Source: Marinomonas vulgaris (GTDB lineage: Bacteria > Pseudomonadota > Gammaproteobacteria > Pseudomonadales > Marinomonadaceae). From it: DNA of 64,000 bases. Each line of letters begins with the position of its first letter. Position 1 is the stretch's first letter. The position numbers were made by a program, and so were the translations under genes. Location of the stretch: positions 124,001 to 188,000 of the forward strand of contig NZ_JAGSSV010000004.1 in NCBI RefSeq assembly GCF_018145875.1, read 5' to 3'. This document shows positions 35,592-44,645 of this stretch, in pieces. The notes under the pieces are model-generated. The model saw only the letters and a program-made list of their open reading frames with translations, did no database searches and was not told the origin of the DNA.

Positions 35592-36206
35592 ATGTTGCTC
35601 TATTGGTTAGGTATGTTTGGTATCGCGGCGTTTGCGATTACCGGGGTCATTTCGTCCGGCAAAAAGGATATGGATTTATTCAGTGTGGTGTTTTTGGGCA
35701 TGGTTACGTCATTAGGTGGAGGCACTATTCGCGACACTGTATTGTCGGTTGAAACCGTGTACTGGGTAAAAGATACTTCTTATTTATGGGTGGCTTTTTT
35801 GTCATCTGTGTTGGCATTTTTTACGGTGCGTTTTATCGACGACAAGCAGACGGTGTTTCATTATGCCGATTCCTTCGGTTTGGCGCTTTTCACGGTCGTC
35901 GCAACGGAAAGGGTGTTAATGATGGGCTTTCCACCGACGATTGCTATTACTATGGGGATTGTCACTGGGGTTGCAGGCGGCATTATTCGTGATGTTTTAA
36001 GCCATCGCCCACCCTTGGTGTTAGGGCGAGAGTTCTACGCAACGCCGGCTTTTCTTGGCGCTCTCTTGCTGGTTTTGCTTGAAAATAACATCCCTACACA
36101 TGAATTCAACTCGATTTACGCAGTGGCATTAGTCTTTATACTTAGGGTATTCGCCATTCATAAGGATTTATACTATCCAAGTTGGCTGTTGTACAAAAAA
36201 CGATAA
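35592..36206 (+). CDS. TRIC-type cation channel family protein (UPF0126, YadS/YicG-like)
   Basis: Membrane protein of about 204 residues with seven predicted helices arranged as two repeats, each with a glycine-rich kink: VTSLGGGTIRDTVLS and VTGVAGGIIRDVLSHR. This GGG/GGxIRD motif is that of prokaryotic TRIC channels, which conduct monovalent cations as trimers. The ATG at 35592 gives MLLYWLGMFG, like E. coli YadS; a TTG at 35577 is also in frame. It sits between cobC and cobO. No known link to cobalamin exists, but linkage in one operon could mean a glycine or metal transport role; this is speculative. Confidence 0.9.
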   Translation: MLLYWLGMFGIAAFAITGVISSGKKDMDLFSVVFLGMVTSLGGGTIRDTVLSVETVYWVKDTSYLWVAFLSSVLAFFTVRFIDDKQTVFHYADSFGLALFTVVATERVLMMGFPPTIAITMGIVTGVAGGIIRDVLSHRPPLVLGREFYATPAFLGALLLVLLENNIPTHEFNSIYAVALVFILRVFAIHKDLYYPSWLLYKKR

Positions 36207-36219
36207 AGCGAGAAACACT

Positions 36220-36843
36220 ATGTCAGAGCAATCGAATACAGAGCAACCTAATCAAGATGCGGTACATGAAGCCCGTTTATTGCAGAAAAAAGCCATTGTC
36301 GATCAACGTATCGCGGCCGCCACAGAAGAGCGCGGAGTAACCATTTTGCTGACGGGGAATGGCAAAGGCAAAAGCTCCAGCGCCTTTGGCACCATGGCAC
36401 GAGCTTTAGGCCACGGTCAGAAAAGCGCTGTTATTCAGTTTATCAAAGGGCGCAAAGCCACGGGCGAGCAGTTGTTTTTCGGCTCCCATCCGCTGGTAGA
36501 TTTTCATGTTATGGGGCACGGCTTTACATGGGAAACGCGTAACCCTGAACTGGAAAAACAAGCCGCTGAGCAAGCCTGGGCGTTGGCCAAGCAGACCTTG
36601 TCTGATCCGAGTGTTTACTTTGTGTTGTTGGATGAAATTACCTACATGTACAAATATGGCTACTTAAACGAAGACGACTTGGTAGCGGCACTGGCAGCCA
36701 GACCGGCTCATCAAAACGTGATGATGACTGGCCGCACAGCTCCACGCGTGCTGCTAGACAGCGTCGATACCCACAGTAAAATTGCTAACGAGCGACATGC
36801 TTTTGCCAATGGAGTAAAGGCGCAAGTTGGGATCGAGTGGTAG
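36220..36843 (+). CDS. cobO: Cob(I)yrinic acid a,c-diamide adenosyltransferase (CobO/BtuR type)
   Basis: ATP:corrinoid adenosyltransferase that attaches the 5'-deoxyadenosyl group to cob(I)alamin or precursors. P-loop GNGKGKSSSAFGTMAR at residues about 46-61, then SAVIQFIKGR and VLLDEITYMYKYG, all typical of the CobA/CobO/BtuR family (about 200 residues). The C terminus ends with AQVGIEW, the usual IE[WF] ending. It lies 13 bases after the TRIC-type gene, so is likely cotranscribed with the cob cluster. Confidence 0.95.
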   Translation: MSEQSNTEQPNQDAVHEARLLQKKAIVDQRIAAATEERGVTILLTGNGKGKSSSAFGTMARALGHGQKSAVIQFIKGRKATGEQLFFGSHPLVDFHVMGHGFTWETRNPELEKQAAEQAWALAKQTLSDPSVYFVLLDEITYMYKYGYLNEDDLVAALAARPAHQNVMMTGRTAPRVLLDSVDTHSKIANERHAFANGVKAQVGIEW

Positions 36844-36914
36844 TTTGACTTTCTTCTTTACCGACTTGAGTGTTTGTTTACTCTTTTTATCTGTTGTTAA
36901 AACAAATCGATTAA

Positions 36915-36933
36915 AATGAGATTAATTCTCAAA
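36915..36933. promoter_or_regulatory. Putative Fur box
   Basis: AATGAGATTAATTCTCAAA, an imperfect palindrome with core TGAGA-TTAAT-TCTCA. It closely resembles the common Fur operator AATGAGAATNATTCTCATT. It lies about 80 bases ahead of a small helical gene and 70 bases past cobO. Confidence 0.55.
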
Positions 36934-37012
36934 TAGGCTGGCTTTTCCTATGCTCTTTATTGATAATAGTTCTCGTTAACTAAATTCATTCTAGTCAATG
37001 CCGGAGAACGCT

Positions 37013-37456
37013 ATGCAAACTTGGGAACGTTTAACCAGACAAGCTAATAGAGCCTATTCGAATCAGGATTACTTAGAAGCGGCGGATCTGAATCGTCAGG
37101 CATTAATGCAAGTCGAACGCAGTTTCGATGACGATTTTTACCGTGATGCTGAATCCGCTGTCGCCGCCGCTGCGGTGAGCTTCTTGAATATTGCCGAGTC
37201 TTACACGGCATTGGGGGATTTCATTTCAGCCAATACTCAATTTGAAAACGCGGTAAACTTTTTGCAGACGGTGATTGCGCGTCCAGATATGGCCGACGAT
37301 CAACGGGACTTGATCATGAGAACCGCAACTCATATTCGTTTCGAATGGGAGCTTTTCACCACCAGCTACAGTAAACAAGTATCGGCACAGAGTCGTGCCT
37401 TGATGTTGTCCTTAGCGAATGCGGTGAGTGCTCCTGCTGCTTCTGCTTATCATTGA
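37013..37456 (+). CDS. Small helical TPR-like protein, possibly iron-regulated
   Basis: A 147-residue all-helical protein with no signal peptide. Residues 5-45 and 60-95 read as TPR-like repeats (ANRAYSNQDYLEAADLNRQAL and IAESYTALGDFISANTQFENAV, shortened here as parts). I start at the ATG at 37013, which has GGAG six bases upstream; an in-frame ATG at 36998 lacks one. Function unknown. The upstream Fur-like operator suggests expression under iron limitation, an inference to test. Confidence 0.7.
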   Translation: MQTWERLTRQANRAYSNQDYLEAADLNRQALMQVERSFDDDFYRDAESAVAAAAVSFLNIAESYTALGDFISANTQFENAVNFLQTVIARPDMADDQRDLIMRTATHIRFEWELFTTSYSKQVSAQSRALMLSLANAVSAPAASAYH

Positions 37457-37610
37457 TGCACGCTACTTTACTGTACAGAAACCAAGACACTTTTGAATAT
37501 GGGCGTCAAATGGCTTTAGGTTGAGGTGTTGGTATGGCTAGGGTTTTTCTCTAAAATCCACGCCATACAGCATCCACTTCCGTTTCATCCCATTAGCCTG
37601 AGAGAGCATC

Positions 37611-38231
37611 ATGTCGACCGTTGAATTACCAAAAGTGAGCAAACACACTCGTCTTGAAGATATCCAAGCCATTGTTCTTGGTACCATGATCATTGCTATG
37701 GGAGTAAATCTTTTTACTCACGCAGGTTTGCTGACAGGCGGTTCAGCCGGCTTAGCTTTTTTGATGAAGTACTCTACACCTCTTACGTTTGGTGAAGCGT
37801 TCTTTTTAATTAACCTGCCTTTTTATGTGCTGGCGATTGTGCATTTTGGTTGGGAATTTACCATCAAAACCTTTTTGGCGGTGTTTTGCTTATCGGTCTT
37901 CGCGGACGTAACGCCCATGTTGGTCAGCTTTGAGCAAGTGAACCCTTTTTACGCCAGTATAGCGGGTGGCTTTTTGATGGGTGTTGGCTTCTTAATGTTG
38001 TTCCGCCATAACGCAAGCTTGGGCGGGTTGAATATCCTAGCCCGTTATTTGTCTGAAAAATATGGGATTTCCATGGGCAAGTTTCAAATGGCGGTGGATT
38101 GCATGATAGTGCTGTTGTCGGTGTTTGTTGTCGATTACACCTTGATCCTGATTTCATTTGTGGGTGCCATCGCGTTGAATATGATCATCGCGGTGAACCA
38201 CAAACCCGGTCGCTACATGGGCAACGTATAG
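37611..38231 (+). CDS. YitT family membrane protein
   Basis: A 206-residue protein with five or six predicted membrane helices. The DUF161/YitT opening VLGTMIIAMGVNLFTHAGLLTGGSAGLAFL is seen in parts (GVNLFTHAGLLTGGSAG), and SLGGLNILARYLSEKYGISMGKFQ is the second conserved region. The family is widespread, and suggested roles in anion or amino-acid transport are not settled. It is the monodomain form lacking the C-terminal DUF2179 domain of Gram-positive YitT. GAGAG lies upstream of the ATG. Stands alone. Confidence 0.85.
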   Translation: MSTVELPKVSKHTRLEDIQAIVLGTMIIAMGVNLFTHAGLLTGGSAGLAFLMKYSTPLTFGEAFFLINLPFYVLAIVHFGWEFTIKTFLAVFCLSVFADVTPMLVSFEQVNPFYASIAGGFLMGVGFLMLFRHNASLGGLNILARYLSEKYGISMGKFQMAVDCMIVLLSVFVVDYTLILISFVGAIALNMIIAVNHKPGRYMGNV

Positions 38232-38378
38232 AGCACGCGAGATAATCACCGAAACAGTATGAAAGGCGACTTAGGTCGTCTTTTTTGTGACTTGCGTTCG
38301 GGTAATTGGCACGGGCGTTTCCTAACGGCGGCGCGCTCAGGTATTATGAGCACCATCATAATGTGAGAGGAAACACGC

Positions 38379-38909
38379 TTGGAACTGCTCAAAGTAGACA
38401 ACCTAAACCCCTACATGGACGACCTAATCGAATTATTGTGCGATGCGGTGGATTCTGGGGCCCCCATCGGTTTTTTGCCGCCCATGAGCGACTCAGAAGC
38501 TAAAGCCTATTGGTTGAGTATCAACGACGATCTACAAGCTAATTCTCGCCAAGTATTGTTGGTGCGTGAAGACGACAAAGTGGTCGGTAGCGTGCAAATC
38601 GGCATGTCTCCAAAAGCCAATGCCTTACACCGCTGCGACGTTGAAAAACTCATGGTGCACACTCAAGCACGAGAAAATGGTTTAGGGGGCATTTTAATGC
38701 AAGGCGTAGAACGCGTCGCAGCGTCTATGCAGAGGCAGCTACTGATTTTAGAAGTAAGAAGCGACGATATCGCTCATGATATGTATGTCAACATGGGATA
38801 TATTCCGTTTGGCGAAGTACCCGGCTATACCCGCAGCGCCAATGGTATGCTGCACAATTCGACGTTCTTTTATAAAGAAATCGAACCTACCCATGAAGTA
38901 TTTTCTTAA
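38379..38909 (+). CDS. GNAT family N-acetyltransferase
   Basis: A 176-residue acyltransferase of the GCN5 family. The acetyl-CoA binding region is HRCDVEKLMVHTQARENGLGGILMQ (motif A, with the R/Q-x-x-G-x-G/A loop as ARENGLGG) followed by LLILEVRSDDIAHDMYVNMGYIPFG (motif B). The start is TTG at 38379 with AGAGG eight bases upstream. Substrate unknown. It is 26 bases before the rsuA-like gene on the same strand; no functional link is evident. Confidence 0.85.
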   Translation: MELLKVDNLNPYMDDLIELLCDAVDSGAPIGFLPPMSDSEAKAYWLSINDDLQANSRQVLLVREDDKVVGSVQIGMSPKANALHRCDVEKLMVHTQARENGLGGILMQGVERVAASMQRQLLILEVRSDDIAHDMYVNMGYIPFGEVPGYTRSANGMLHNSTFFYKEIEPTHEVFS

Positions 38910-38935
38910 TATAAACAAAGCCATAGGCGATTCTC

Positions 38936-39625
38936 TTGAGACTTGATTTTTATTTATCCCACGTGACTGATTTGGCACGTAAAGCTGCGAAAATCGCGGC
39001 ATCCAAAGGCCGTGTTACCGTGAACGGTGAAGTGATCAAAAAGGCCAATTACACCGTAAAAGAAGGTGATCAAATTTGCCTAGATGATACTCTGTTGGCG
39101 TGGCCCTCTGAAGGTTATTACATGCTACACAAGCCAGCTGGCTATGTGTGTGCCACTGAAGGTGCTGATCACCCAACGGTGCTGGATTTGGTGCCGCCGC
39201 ACTTAGGGCAAGACCTGAAGATCGTCGGACGTCTTGATAAAGACACCACAGGGCTGTTGTTGCTCACCACAGATGGGCAATGGTTGCACCGTATTACTTC
39301 GCCACGTAGTGCCTGCAATAAACGTTACAAAATGATGCTAGCCGAACAGATTAGCGACGAGGATCTACAGCAACTCGAAAAAGGCGTGATGCTCAATGGC
39401 GAATCGCAACCCACGTTGTCGGCTTTAGCGCAGCGTCTCAGTGAATGTGATATTTACCTGACGATTCAAGAAGGTAAATACCACCAAGTCAAACGCATGT
39501 TGGCGGCGGTTGGTAATAAGGTTGAAGAATTGCATAGGGATCAAATAGGCCCGCTAGAGTTAGATGCAGAGTTGGCGGTTGGTGAGTTTCGTGCCTTAAC
39601 CGATGCTGAAGTTGCATATTTCTAA
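38936..39625 (+). CDS. rsuA: 16S rRNA pseudouridine(516) synthase, RsuA-like
   Basis: Pseudouridine synthase of the RsuA/RluB/E/F family, 229 residues, as in E. coli RsuA (231). N-terminal S4 domain (MRLDFYLSH, then GRVTVNGEV), followed by the catalytic domain with GRLDKDTTGLLLLTTDG, which carries the active-site aspartate, and ITSPRSACNKRY. YHQVKRMLAAVGNKVEELHR is the family C-terminal motif. The TTG start at 38936 aligns with the RsuA N terminus. RsuA modifies U516 in 16S rRNA; a close paralogue with another target cannot be excluded. Confidence 0.9.
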   Translation: MRLDFYLSHVTDLARKAAKIAASKGRVTVNGEVIKKANYTVKEGDQICLDDTLLAWPSEGYYMLHKPAGYVCATEGADHPTVLDLVPPHLGQDLKIVGRLDKDTTGLLLLTTDGQWLHRITSPRSACNKRYKMMLAEQISDEDLQQLEKGVMLNGESQPTLSALAQRLSECDIYLTIQEGKYHQVKRMLAAVGNKVEELHRDQIGPLELDAELAVGEFRALTDAEVAYF

Positions 39626-39670
39626 CCCGTGTATTTATAACAAGCTCGTAGGTTAATAAGAGAGTAAATA

Positions 39671-40039
39671 ATGAAAGAATTATCGATGGACGAACGCGTA
39701 CAACTCTTGGTCGCGCCAGACAGTGAGCGATTAGCGTATTTTGTTGAACAAGCGAAAGCCACGCAATTAGTGTGGAGCTTGAGCAACGAAGAAGGTTTTG
39801 TCATGGTTGAAACTGACGATGGCGACTGCGTGATGGTGTGGCCCGATGCAGAATTTGCCAGCCAATGGGCGATTGAAGATTGGGATGACTGCGAGGCGGT
39901 CTCTGTCCCTTTAGAGCAGTTTAAAGCCGAATGGCTACCAAGCCTTGCCTTAGACAATATTACCCTAGCCGTGTTTCCAAACATTGAAGACGAAGGTAAA
40001 TTGTCCACCGCCCAAGAAATAACGGATTTATTGGCTTAA
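39671..40039 (+). CDS. DUF2750 domain protein
   Basis: A 122-residue acidic protein covering the whole DUF2750 domain: ERLAYFVEQAKATQLVWSL, then a VWP segment (VMVWPDAEFASQWA), WLPSLALDNITLAVFPN near the C terminus. The family has no known biochemical function and is mainly found in gammaproteobacteria. It sits between rsuA and a RutR-like regulator on the same strand (46 and 26 base gaps), so may be cotranscribed with either. Confidence 0.8.
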   Translation: MKELSMDERVQLLVAPDSERLAYFVEQAKATQLVWSLSNEEGFVMVETDDGDCVMVWPDAEFASQWAIEDWDDCEAVSVPLEQFKAEWLPSLALDNITLAVFPNIEDEGKLSTAQEITDLLA

Positions 40040-40065
40040 CAGATTATTAAGGATGTATTCACCCC

Positions 40066-40701
40066 ATGAGTAAGCGTCAGAATCACCGCGAAGAGGTATT
40101 TGAGAAAATCCTCGAGGCCGCCGAAATGGAGTTTGGACTTAAGGGCTACAATGGCGCCAGCTTGCAGCACATTGCAGAGCGTGCCGGTCTGCCTAAACCG
40201 AATATTATTTATTATTTTCAATCCAAAGCGAATCTATACAAACAAGTATTGGATCAAACACTAATGGGCTGGAATGATCTCTTTGATCGCGCCACACTAG
40301 AAGACGATCCAGCCGTTGTGTTAGATCGTTTTATTCGCGTGAAACTTAAACAGAGCATTGAAAAACCGGGCACTTCTCGGTTGTTTGCGATGGAAGTGAT
40401 TGGCGGTGCATTACACATCGGAGACTACTTAAAAGAAGAGCTGCGACCTTGGTTTACGTCTCGTACAAGCTTGTTACAAGGTTGGATGGACGCCGGTAAA
40501 ATGCGTCCGTGTGATCCTGCCAGTGTGATTTATATGATCTGGGCAACGACTCAGCATTACGCGGATTTTGAAGCGCAAGTATTGGCGTTAAGTGGCATTG
40601 AGTCCTTGTCTGAGGATGATTTAACCCGCATTGGCGATACCATCAGTGGCATTATTTTAACGGGCTGCGGACTGAGTTTACCTGAGAAAACGAGCAACTA
40701 G
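40066..40701 (+). CDS. rutR: RutR-like TetR-family regulator
   Basis: A 211-residue TetR repressor. Helix-turn-helix at residues about 25-65 (GASLQHIAERAGLPKPNIIYYFQSK). The ligand domain is the YcdC/RutR type: TSRLFAMEVIGGALHIGDYLKEEL and MIWATTQHYADFEAQV match E. coli RutR closely. RutR senses uracil/thymine and controls pyrimidine use and nitrogen genes. No rut operon is in the window, so the local target is unknown. Its stop overlaps by 4 bases with the end of the large kinase gene on the other strand. Confidence 0.85.
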   Translation: MSKRQNHREEVFEKILEAAEMEFGLKGYNGASLQHIAERAGLPKPNIIYYFQSKANLYKQVLDQTLMGWNDLFDRATLEDDPAVVLDRFIRVKLKQSIEKPGTSRLFAMEVIGGALHIGDYLKEELRPWFTSRTSLLQGWMDAGKMRPCDPASVIYMIWATTQHYADFEAQVLALSGIESLSEDDLTRIGDTISGIILTGCGLSLPEKTSN

Positions 40702-43700
40702 GGTTCGTTTTCTCTTAACTGATGAATGTGTTGAACCAAAGCCCGCAGTTTTGCGGGCTTTGCTGGTTTTGCCATATAGGTAATGTTTAGGCGTTTGCAC
40801 TCTTCGATCAATTCAGGGTCACGCATGGCGGTAATCAATACAGCCGGAAGCGGTTTGCCAGCTCTTTCTCGAAGGGTTTTAATCAAGGTCAAACCGTCCT
40901 TGTTGTCGTCAAGGTGATAATCCACCAGTAACAACTCAGCTTCCCCTTGTGCTTCCATAGCATCGCTAAAACGATTAAAGGTTCGACAATCACATTGCCA
41001 ATGGGTCAGCAGGGTGCTCATGGCAGTTAGGTTGTTTTTCTCATCGTCAATGCACCAGACGTAGCAGGTAGCTAATTTACTTTCTTTTGTCTGGCTAATG
41101 TTTGTTGTTGCCAAGGCAACCGTTTGATCGCCCTGAGCAAGGGGGATCCCTATACTAAAACAACTGCCCTTACCGGGCGTGGAATGAATTTCGGTGGCCA
41201 AGCCGAGTTGCTTTTGCATGCGTCTAACCAAGCCTAACCCTAAACCCATTCCCGGTTCTTGGGTATTTTCCCAACGGTAAAAATCATCAAATATTTTCTT
41301 TTGTTCGGTTTCGGGTATGCCGACACCCGTGTCCCAAACCTGTAAATACACGACACCATTTCGTGGTCTTACACTCAGTAATACTCGGCCTTTTTTGGTG
41401 TATTTCACTGCATTCGAGACAAAATTCTGAATAATACGACGCAAATAAATCGGGTCAGAATGGACTCTAAAGGGGCGTAAATGGGTGGTGAGACGGATAT
41501 TTTTACTGTCGGCAATCACGTCAAACTCTTGCACGATAGGAGCGAGAATCTCTTGTAAATCGCAGTCGACCAATTTTGGCTGAATGGCGCCTTGGTCCAA
41601 ACGAGCGATTTCCAATAGGGTGGAAATCAGTGCTTCAGTGGATTCCAACGAGTCGGATAAGCGTTCAATTACTTGGCTGGTGTCATCGGGCAAGCTGGTG
41701 GATTGCAAAATTCCCATGTAGAGTTTGGCCGCGTTAAGGGGCTGCAGAATATCGTGACTGGCCAGGGCGAGAAACTCTGTTTTTGACGCGTTAGCTTGTT
41801 CTGCTTCTGCTTTGGCACTGGTAAGGGCTTTTTCCGCTTGGTTACGACGCTCAATTTCTTGCAGCAGCTCTTGGTTTACTCCTTGAACCTCTTCGGTGCG
41901 CGCTTCCACACGCTTTTCCAAGTCGATATTGGCGTCTTTGAGCGCTTGTTGGCTTTCGATGTGTTCGGTGACGTCGGTGAAGCTGGTCACAAAGCCGCCG
42001 TCTGGAAGAGGGTTGCCGACCATTTCGATGACTCGCCCGCTGGCACGACGACGTAAAAAGCGGTGGGTGGTGCCCTTGCGCAAATGTTCAAGCCGTTTGT
42101 TGACCAGATCTTCAATGTCACCAACGCCGCATTCTCCACGTTTGGCATTAAAGCGAATTAACTCTTCCACAGGAAGCCCGACTTTTAGCATGCTTTCTGG
42201 ATAAGGATAAAGCGCTAGGTAGGTTTTGTTCCATGCGACGATGCGCAAATCTTTGTCGACCACGCTGATGCCTTGATCCAAGTTGTCCATGGACACAAAC
42301 AAAAGGTTTTGGCTGAATTGAATGGCTTGGGTGGTCTCATCTAAATAGGTCACCATTTCTTCGACCTTGATTTTTTTATCCACCAAGATGGAGTTAATAA
42401 TAGTGCGTGCTGACGAGCCACCGAGAACGCCACCCAAAATACGTTCGCAATAATCGATGAATAAGCGATTAGGCGACAGGTTGTTGATCAGGGTTTCACC
42501 ATAATCGCGCTCGAAGTTAAAAATGACCTGTTGGCTTTTTTGTTTGCCTAGAAAGGTTTCTAAAAGCACCATAAAGTCACTGTTGGTGGCTTTGCTTTTC
42601 GGCTTAAAAAAGCCTTTTTCCAGTTCTGTCGTAGGGCTAACAAACGCAGTGGCTTGGATTCGGTCAATCAGGCGTTCTGTCGATAATAAAGAACCCACAA
42701 TGTAGCCAATTAGGTTTGAGACTAAGCTGATAAAAGCGCCGTAACTGATTAGCTCAGAGCGAGATTGCGCATTGTCCAAGGCCCAATCCATACTGCCGGT
42801 TAGGGGGAGCGTCATCAGTAGGGCCCAGGTTAAAAAGCCGAGCGTTAATCCTGTGTAAACGCCGTAAGCATGAGCACGTTTCCAATATAAGCCACCGATT
42901 ACCGCAGGCATAAGCTGTAACACGAGAGAAAACGCCAACACCCCCGTGCCCGCTAACGATTCGTTATTGGCCATTTTTTGATAATACAAAAAAGACAGCG
43001 CCAAAATGCCCATCATGGCGAAGCGACGTATGATCAAAATACGACGACGATACAAGGGCAAAGCCTGATGTTGAGCGTTGGCTCTAGCGAGCATGATAGG
43101 CAAGATCACATCGTTACTGATCATGATGCTTAGAGCAAAGGTCGCCACAATGATCATGGCGGTCGTCGCCGACATACCGCCAAGGAAAATAAGCATTTGC
43201 AAAGGCAAATTATCCGATGCCAGAGCAAATTGGATCACATAGGTATCTGGGTTGATATCGGCTGAAAACAGGCTCTGTCCAGCGATGGCAATGGGTGGAA
43301 TGATGACTGCGAAAATTAATAGGTACAAAGGAAACAGCCAACGTGCCATGTCGGATTGTTTTTTATGTTGATGGTCCACCACGGTCACATGAAATTGACG
43401 GGGCAAACAAATGACCGCCGCGGCTGACATAAAGGTTTGCATCAAAAATGAGAAAGACAACAGAGTATTTGTATTCCAAACAGACAGTTGCTCGCTGTGC
43501 TGCAAGTCGGTAAAGGTTATATCTTGGGTCATTAAGACGGCAACCACGCCCACCGCGACGATGGCCAATAACTTAAACAAAGATTCTGTGCCAATGGCGA
43601 GCATCATGCCAGAGCGGTATTCAGTGACTTCCACCTTGCGTGTGCCAAACAGCATGGCGAACACGCCGATGGAAATCGTCGCGATCAAAACCACCAAGCT

Positions 43701-44165
43701 GGCGGAAGATTCGTCTTGGTTAACAAACAGCGCAAAATTGGAACCTATGGCCTTGAGCTGCAAAGCAATGTAGGGAATCACCGCCAACATGCTTATTAAA
43801 ATAACCAAGGGTGCGGTAATAGGGCGTTTGCCATAGCGAGATGAAATAAAATCCGCAATGGAGGTGATGTTTTGTTTGTGGCTCACCGCAATGAGCTTGC
43901 GTAATATGGGATAGGCAAATAAGTAGAGTAAAACAGGCCCTAATAAAATGGGTAAATAACTCCACCCAGAGCGCGATGCTTCACCAATGGAGCCGTAAAA
44001 AGTCCATGCCGTACAGTAAATAGCCAGTGATAAACTGTAAACGATAGGGTGCCGGGTCAGTTTTTTAGCCGTTTGGCTTTCTTTGTCTCCCCAGATGGCA
44101 ATCCAGAACAAACCAAAGATGTATAAAATGGCTAACAGAACCCAGAAAACAGTCATGAAATGCAT
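40698..44165 (-). CDS. Hybrid sensor histidine kinase with sodium/solute-symporter sensor domain
   Basis: A 1155-residue fusion. Residues 1-480 are a sodium:solute symporter-like domain with about 13 helices (TAWTFYGSIGEASRSGW, SISTISIG-like segments, GGMSATTAMIIVATFAL). A linker (500-610) follows; a PAS domain (about 620-735, DNLDQGISVVDKDLRIVAWN); coiled coil; HisKA with H in FLALASHDILQPLNAAK (near 803); HATPase with NFVSNAVKYTKKG and DTGVGIPETEQ, GLGLGLVRRM; and a receiver with phospho-aspartate in LLVDYHLDDN (near 1079). It resembles CbrA-type nutrient sensors but adds a receiver. No partner regulator is adjacent. Start ATG at 44165; another ATG lies three codons in. Confidence 0.92.
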   Translation of the reverse strand: MHFMTVFWVLLAILYIFGLFWIAIWGDKESQTAKKLTRHPIVYSLSLAIYCTAWTFYGSIGEASRSGWSYLPILLGPVLLYLFAYPILRKLIAVSHKQNITSIADFISSRYGKRPITAPLVILISMLAVIPYIALQLKAIGSNFALFVNQDESSASLVVLIATISIGVFAMLFGTRKVEVTEYRSGMMLAIGTESLFKLLAIVAVGVVAVLMTQDITFTDLQHSEQLSVWNTNTLLSFSFLMQTFMSAAAVICLPRQFHVTVVDHQHKKQSDMARWLFPLYLLIFAVIIPPIAIAGQSLFSADINPDTYVIQFALASDNLPLQMLIFLGGMSATTAMIIVATFALSIMISNDVILPIMLARANAQHQALPLYRRRILIIRRFAMMGILALSFLYYQKMANNESLAGTGVLAFSLVLQLMPAVIGGLYWKRAHAYGVYTGLTLGFLTWALLMTLPLTGSMDWALDNAQSRSELISYGAFISLVSNLIGYIVGSLLSTERLIDRIQATAFVSPTTELEKGFFKPKSKATNSDFMVLLETFLGKQKSQQVIFNFERDYGETLINNLSPNRLFIDYCERILGGVLGGSSARTIINSILVDKKIKVEEMVTYLDETTQAIQFSQNLLFVSMDNLDQGISVVDKDLRIVAWNKTYLALYPYPESMLKVGLPVEELIRFNAKRGECGVGDIEDLVNKRLEHLRKGTTHRFLRRRASGRVIEMVGNPLPDGGFVTSFTDVTEHIESQQALKDANIDLEKRVEARTEEVQGVNQELLQEIERRNQAEKALTSAKAEAEQANASKTEFLALASHDILQPLNAAKLYMGILQSTSLPDDTSQVIERLSDSLESTEALISTLLEIARLDQGAIQPKLVDCDLQEILAPIVQEFDVIADSKNIRLTTHLRPFRVHSDPIYLRRIIQNFVSNAVKYTKKGRVLLSVRPRNGVVYLQVWDTGVGIPETEQKKIFDDFYRWENTQEPGMGLGLGLVRRMQKQLGLATEIHSTPGKGSCFSIGIPLAQGDQTVALATTNISQTKESKLATCYVWCIDDEKNNLTAMSTLLTHWQCDCRTFNRFSDAMEAQGEAELLLVDYHLDDNKDGLTLIKTLRERAGKPLPAVLITAMRDPELIEECKRLNITYMAKPAKPAKLRALVQHIHQLRENEP

Positions 44166-44282
44166 TACCCGAGAGAAGCAGAAAGGTCGTTGTTTGTGTT
44201 ATTAAATGTAACACAGCCAGTGTAAAAATCCTCTACGACTTAGGTCGTGGCAGTACAAGGCCATTATTTTAAAGGAAGTGGA

Positions 44283-44645
44283 ATGAACCCAGTACTAGTA
44301 CAACAAAATGTAAAAGCGTTTCATGCCCATCTTTATTACCAAGATGAGCAGGGCGTTGAGATGGCGAAAGCCGTTGCTGAGCAAGCCGCGGTTTTGTTTG
44401 ACATAAGAGTGGGGCGTTTTCACCAACAAGCGGTTGGCCCTCATCCCGTGTGGAGTTGTCAGTTGTCTTTTAAGGCGGAGCATTTAGGCGACATAGTGAC
44501 CTGGTTGATGTTGAATCGTCGTACTTTGGATGTGTTTTTGCACCCAGTAACCGGAGACGATTACCTTGACCACACCCAAGGCTGTGCTTGGTTAGGTCGC
44601 TCTTATACATTGGATTTGTCCCAATTTACGCTATCTAACCAGTGA
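44283..44645 (+). CDS. DOPA 4,5-dioxygenase family protein
   Basis: A 120-residue protein with the whole DOPA-dioxygenase fold pattern: FHAHLYYQDEQG with the metal-ligand histidines, VGPHPVWSCQLSF, FLHPVTGDDYLDHTQ and AWLGRSYTL. Fungal and some bacterial members open the catechol ring of DOPA; most bacterial members are untested. I chose ATG at 44283 (AAGGAA six bases upstream); an upstream GTG at 44247 is unlikely. It stands alone downstream of the divergent kinase gene. Confidence 0.83.
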   Translation: MNPVLVQQNVKAFHAHLYYQDEQGVEMAKAVAEQAAVLFDIRVGRFHQQAVGPHPVWSCQLSFKAEHLGDIVTWLMLNRRTLDVFLHPVTGDDYLDHTQGCAWLGRSYTLDLSQFTLSNQ

